NCBI GenBank assembly: GCA_030280995.1
Contig: JASXTE010000001.1
Span: 21,441,606 to 21,505,605, forward strand
DNA: 64,000 bases
Source: Hemileia vastatrix
Taxonomy: Eukaryota; Basidiomycota; Pucciniomycetes; Pucciniales; Zaghouaniaceae
Reading direction: 5' to 3'
In this document: piece after piece, positions 60,401-64,000 of the stretch
How positions within the stretch are numbered: position 1 is the stretch's first letter
Layout: every line of letters begins with the position of its first letter
Position numbers and translations under genes: made by a program
Notes under the pieces: model-generated
Database searches by the model: none
Told to the model about the DNA's origin: nothing
What the model saw: only the letters and a program-made list of their open reading frames with translations

Positions 60401-61050
60401 AGAGAATCTGTCGAGGTGATACCTGTATTGAGAGAGCATAATTCGATTACTTCGAGGCAATTTAAATCCTCTTCGAGTGAAGTCATCGAGCTAGAAGGGT
60501 TAGCCAATTGCTCATTTAAAGAAGGTACAGATGCTTGCAAGTCATCTGGCAGAGATTTGTCCTCTAGCAGGACGTTGTCAGGCGGGTTGTTTAACTCCCT
60601 ATTGACCTGCATTAAAGAATCAGAAATATACTTAGAGCGTGGGGTGATCAATCCCCGGGTCCAATCAATTTCGGGATTCCAATACGTTAAAAAGTCATGG
60701 CCAAGAATAGTATTGTCCATCCTTGGGGCGTCCAAGACTGATAATTCCCACTCGAAGGGGGGAAAATTCGGAAAGTTGAAAACCCATAAAACTTTCTTAC
60801 TTACCCAATATTTGGGTTCCTCTGATTCGACCAAATAGATGGGAGTTCGATCGATATCTGTAAATGTTAGTTGAAGCTTCTCGGCAAAAGATAAACTAAC
60901 AAAAGAAATTGAAGCTCCAGAGTCTATAAGACAACTGAAGGGGATATCCTCCTTAAAAAGAATGAATCTCAAGCGGTTTAAGGCAACTCCAGTCCTTAAG
61001 ACATGGAGGTTCTGTGCACTGGGAGAGATAAGATAGTTTGCTTTGCACAC
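57418..61050 (-). pseudogene. Ty3 Pol polyprotein with chromodomain, one in-frame stop
   Basis: In the -1 frame relative to gag. Protease (CLIDSGASISFV), reverse transcriptase (VKKKDGSLRLCVDYRQLN, MPFGLCNAPSTFQ, catalytic VVYLDDILIFS), RNase H (VETDASDYAIAGV), integrase with H2C2 finger (HFGVDKT...CYECNRNK) and D,D,E core (DAILVIVDRFSKM, IISDRGSLFVS, YHPETDGQTERVN), then a chromodomain (WEVSRILDSRIRKGKLQYLV, then EWEGF...TSWEP). Reverse transcriptase before integrase, with a C-terminal chromodomain, marks a chromovirus. A TGA at 59709-59707 lies just after the YLDD region (LNRL*DHGLYAKHNKC), where CGA (Arg) is expected; everything else is open. It is dead unless the stop is read through. Confidence 0.92.
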
Positions 61051-61064
61051 AAGTAAACTATCTA

Positions 61065-62252
61065 CTAGTTTTTTGACTTCGAACTAGTACCTTCTCTTTC
61101 CTTCAACTTTACAAAGTCTTCCAACTTGTGCTTACCCCCACAATACATACATAACCCATTATCTGCTCTTCTCTTCCTCTCAGCTTCTTTAAGTTCCCCT
61201 TTAGGATCCAGTACTTTGCTGATATCGCCTGGGGTTGAGCCTTTTGGTCGAGTTTTATCCTTTCCCTTATTGGGTTTGGATTGAGTCGAGGAGGATTGAT
61301 TTGGTCGTGGGTGTGAAGAAGGTCCCGATTTAAAATTTAGGCCTTGAGATTTGTTGGCATATCGACGATGTTGAAGTCGTCCTTGATAAACGCCGTCAAG
61401 TTTGAGGGTTCGATCCATTAAATCCGTTAAAGTAGTCATCTTCTGACCGTGAAGATTTAATTGATCCAGAATCCTCAAAGGAAGTCCTTTCTTGAAATGA
61501 TACTTAAGGGCAGCATCATTCCAACCTACTCGAGTTTGAAGTGCTCTGAAGTTCGAGATATATTCAGAGGCTTTACCATTATCACTCATGCGAAGAAAAT
61601 CAAGTTCAATTTCTGCGTTGTCCGTTTCATTAGGATCCCCAAACAACGTAAAAAGTTGGTCTTCGAACTTTTCCCAATTATTGATAAGTAAGTGGGTTTC
61701 TGTCGAAGAAAGCATGAGTAGATAAGGTTCGAACCATCTTGCTGCTTTCCCGGCTAGGAATCAAGAAGCGTAAACAACCTTTGATCGGTTGCTGTTAAAG
61801 GTTCGAGGGTCATTATGGAACAGTAGCTTGCAGGTTTGCAAGAAGGGTCGCAATCTGTCGGGGTGATCTCCGTCAAATTTGTCAGGAGATTTCATAGAAG
61901 GAGTTTTGAACTTAGATCCCTCTGAAGACGTTGGATTTGAAAGGGTTTTCATAAAAAGTCTCATGAAATCTTCCAGAGAGTTAGATGGTCCCGGTTCTGA
62001 GGATTGGCCAGAAGGGTGATTGGCAGGGGCGGATGGTGCCTCATGCATTGTATCCTCTCCTTCTTCTTCATCACTAGAATCCTCAAAATCTTGTGGAATG
62101 TCTTCTACAGATTGAACTGAGTGTTGCCGTTCCCTAAGGTCGAGTGGTTCCAAAGAGTGAGTGCGAGAAACAGACCTTGTGGCTGTTGGCCTGCCTCTAG
62201 CGCGAGCTCTAGTAGTAGCGCCCGTAGGAGGAGTGCGTTGAACAGGTGCCAT
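61065..62252 (-). pseudogene. Ty3 Gag, one in-frame stop
   Basis: ATG 62252 (MAPVQRTPPTGATTRARARG), an acidic linker, then the capsid part FDGDHPDRLRPFLQTCKLLF and FLAGKAARWFEPYLL, and a CCHC-like knuckle near the end (CMYCGGKHKLEDF) that lacks the last Cys (Phe in its place). A TGA at 61763-61761 interrupts YAS*FLAGKAARW, where CGA is a likely ancestor (TCTCGATTC to TCTTGATTC). The frame is otherwise open to the frameshift site. Confidence 0.88.
61068..61074 (-). promoter_or_regulatory. -1 ribosomal frameshift site A_AAA_AAC
   Basis: In the gag frame the last codons are TCA AAA AAC TAG, a canonical slippery heptamer set exactly in the zero frame and directly before the gag stop. Slipping one base back opens the pol frame (CTA GTA GAT...). 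This would set the Gag to Gag-Pol ratio. Confidence 0.85.
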
Positions 62253-62326
62253 TTAAAATTTTTTAGAAGCACCTAAAAAAGACGTAGTAGTGCAAAGAAT
62301 GAGAACTACGGAGAATTAAATTATAC

Positions 62327-63100
62327 TGTCACCGGACGACCTACGCACAAGGTCGAGGATGTTCCTGAAAGTGAGATGAGGGATTTAGAAACTTCTTCGA
62401 AGCACAGAGGAATGATTTGAGGAAATTATTCGAAGGTCACTCAAAGTAATAGCTATAGGTTCGAGGTTTGTTCGAGAAGAATTATAAACTAGTTCCAAGG
62501 TAATAATAATTCTTAAAATCTCACGAAGGGTTGGAAACTCAATAGTCAAAGATTTAGGATTTAGAAATGAATATTGAGAAGGTAAAAGAAAGATACAATA
62601 ACAATGATTTAACTTTTAAGGTTTTTCCACTATTAATGTAAATACGATATTATAATTTAATTCTAAGGAATATCGAACCAAATACCAAACTCCTTTTATA
62701 TCCTTTGTTCCTCCTCGCATTGACCTCCCTTCCATCGCAGTATTCCCATTCCATTGACCATTACTAACATACACTTAGACCCTCTTCACTAAATATCCGT
62801 CCATGCTCAATATACCCCTTTTTAATTAATTAACAAAACTTTAATGAAAAACTACTACTGTACTATTTCGTTGATCCTAGCGCTGTGCGTCGCTTATTGA
62901 AAAGGACTAAGGTACCCTATTGGGAGATTGACTAATTTAGATTTAGAGTTTAGGCTAGCGCAGTTAAATAGTAAGTACACAAAGGAAAAAATCGCAGTTG
63001 CTATGGAGAATTGATTTCTGCGCTTCGAGTATAGATGTAGGACTCGATATTATTGATTTATTGAGTTAATTTCGCCTCGAGTGTCACGTGGCGCGTGACA
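62327..63100 (-). repeat. Ty3 5' LTR
   Basis: 774 bp, same length as the left copy with 8 substitutions and no indels by eye. It has TTTG where the left copy has TTCG, and TCAA where the left has TTGA. Confidence 0.93.
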
Positions 63101-63105
63101 CTTCA

Positions 63106-63990
63106 TTAATAGGTCAATGGCTTCTTGCAGATGGCAAATGAAGTAAAAAAAGAAAACAAAAGGGAGAATTGACATCAATTCTAAGACAATGAAGGAGAGG
63201 TTCAAAAGTTATCAATCAAAATATAAAAAGACTCATTTTTGATGCCACTTCCACTTCCATTGGCTTTGGTATTGATGATGATGATTTGGAGAATGGAATT
63301 ACTACTATTTCTGAAAAGCTCAATGTCATGTGTACTTTCTATGAGGAAATGGATATTCTTTTTGAGTTCTGATTTGATGTCAAGCCTTTTTTTCTACACA
63401 ATACTACTAAGAATATACCCTCTGGTTCTCAACCATCTAATAATCCTCCCAACACACCTGTTCTTCAACAACATCAATCCCCTCCAGCTTCTAATCATAG
63501 CTCAGCTGAAGATGATCCCAACTATCAAGAAGAACAGTTATTTCACAGCAGATATGAGTCCTCAGAGCCCCCATATTTTGATGTATGTTTAAATTTTCTT
63601 TTTTCATCAATTCTTCTCTAAATTTCTCATTCTTTCCTTTCTAGTCTCCTCCTACTCGAACTTAAATTTCAAAAAAGAATTACAATTCCAAAAATGACAA
63701 TCATGCTTTGGAAGCTACATCAGATGAACTGCCTGAACCCTCTAGCTCAAACTCCAAACTAAAGCATTGAGCATCAAATTCAATAAACTCAAACCATCTT
63801 TTAAAACATGGTCATACTTCTACCAGCACTTTTAGATACCTTGATGATTATTTTGAGAAAAAAGATATAAGTAAGATTTGATCACTATATACCTTCTTCA
63901 ATAACATATTTATTAATTTTTTCTATTCAAATTTCTCAGAAAAATCCTCTATTGAAAAAAAAATGCCGTTGAATTTGAGAAGATGAAGTT
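63106..63990 (+). pseudogene. Myb/SANT-like gene of element E, 3' part
   Basis: Resumes with pieces matching KKTKGRID and MSERFKNYRDKYKKA of element D (here KKTKGRID and MKERFKSYQSKYKKTHF), broken by stops and frame changes. Later come an equivalent of the MDAIF segment, a serine/proline-rich linker (63410-63560), a YLDDYFEKKD-like piece near 63838 and the start of the coiled coil at the window edge. Splice-like sites at about 63580 and 63870 match the intron layout of the D copy. Confidence 0.6.
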
Positions 63991-64000
63991 TGATCATAGG

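Larger units (their letters stand above)
54591..63100 (-). mobile_element. Ty3-type chromovirus (LTR retrotransposon), 8510 bp
   Basis: Two 774-bp LTRs beginning TGTCACCGG and ending CGTGACA on the plus strand, with a 5-bp target duplication CTTCA at 54586-54590 and 63101-63105. Gag and Pol are on the minus strand; a separate spliced gene lies on the plus strand between the left LTR and pol. By eye the LTRs differ at 8 of 774 positions, 6 of them in CpG. Gag and pol each carry one TGA. I see no clear polypurine tract or tRNA-type primer site beside the LTRs. Confidence 0.93.
53987..64000. mobile_element. PIF/Harbinger-like element E, split by the Ty3 insertion, runs off window
   Basis: Starts GGGGTATCAGTTCTGGCAAA after TATAA (53982-53986). 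The next 130 bp match the inverted right end of element A (AAATCAGCACTTAAATTTTG, ACTTATTTCAAAAATGGGTG). It contains a Myb/SANT-like gene on the plus strand, interrupted at 54590/63101. The other end lies beyond the window. Confidence 0.75.

Overview
The window looks like nuclear DNA of a basidiomycete fungus, most likely Pucciniomycotina (rust-like). It is AT-rich, its genes carry many short spliceosomal introns, and it holds a Ty1/copia element, a chromodomain Ty3 element and PIF/Harbinger-like DNA transposons. Decayed Tet-like 2OG-Fe(II) oxygenase genes are present. The two LTRs of the Ty3 element differ mainly by C-to-T changes in TCG context, the target reported for RIP-like mutation in Pucciniomycotina. 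The phylum call is firm; the rust-like call is inference.

Layout. Positions 2-1543 hold the 3' part of a SAP-domain gene. Positions 3071-6260 (minus) hold an 11-exon cytochrome P450. From about 7.2 to 36.6 kb the DNA is almost all transposon: two Harbinger-like elements in tandem (A 7262-10731, B 10737-13562), a 1.5-kb solo LTR, a short TIR element and a foldback, then elements C (18586-25788) and D (26532-36583). All have GGGGG termini and 5-bp TAATA or TATTA flanks. D alone has an uninterrupted transposase; it also contains a captured, intron-bearing fragment of host NOT1, a long CA repeat, a solo LTR with a perfect 5-bp duplication and a 198-bp MITE. A, C and D each hold a decayed Tet-like oxygenase gene; C, D and a further element E hold Myb/SANT-like genes.

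An apparently intact copia element with identical 187-bp LTRs (37922-43052) lies 174 bp upstream of a host gene island (43.2-53 kb): nicotinamidase PNC1, ERV14/cornichon (minus), SAP18, PEX11 and the SDH assembly factor SDH6/SDHAF1. The island is full of simple repeats: a 7-bp array after PNC1, a 16-bp minisatellite filling most of the divergent ERV14-SAP18 promoter, and a hexanucleotide array after SDH6. I built its gene models by joining exons across frames using splice motifs and family homology.

The right end (53987-64000) is element E, split inside its Myb/SANT-like gene by an 8.5-kb Ty3 chromovirus (54591-63100, 774-bp LTRs, CTTCA duplication). Its gag-pol runs on the minus strand with a canonical A_AAA_AAC -1 frameshift site and two in-frame TGA stops. 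On the opposite strand it carries its own intron-containing gene with a TATA box, encoding a protein with a Zn2Cys6-spaced cysteine cluster.

The best candidates for something undescribed are this antisense Zn2Cys6-like gene inside a chromovirus, and the Harbinger-like family that co-carries Tet-like dioxygenase genes and hairpin-bearing repeat arrays.
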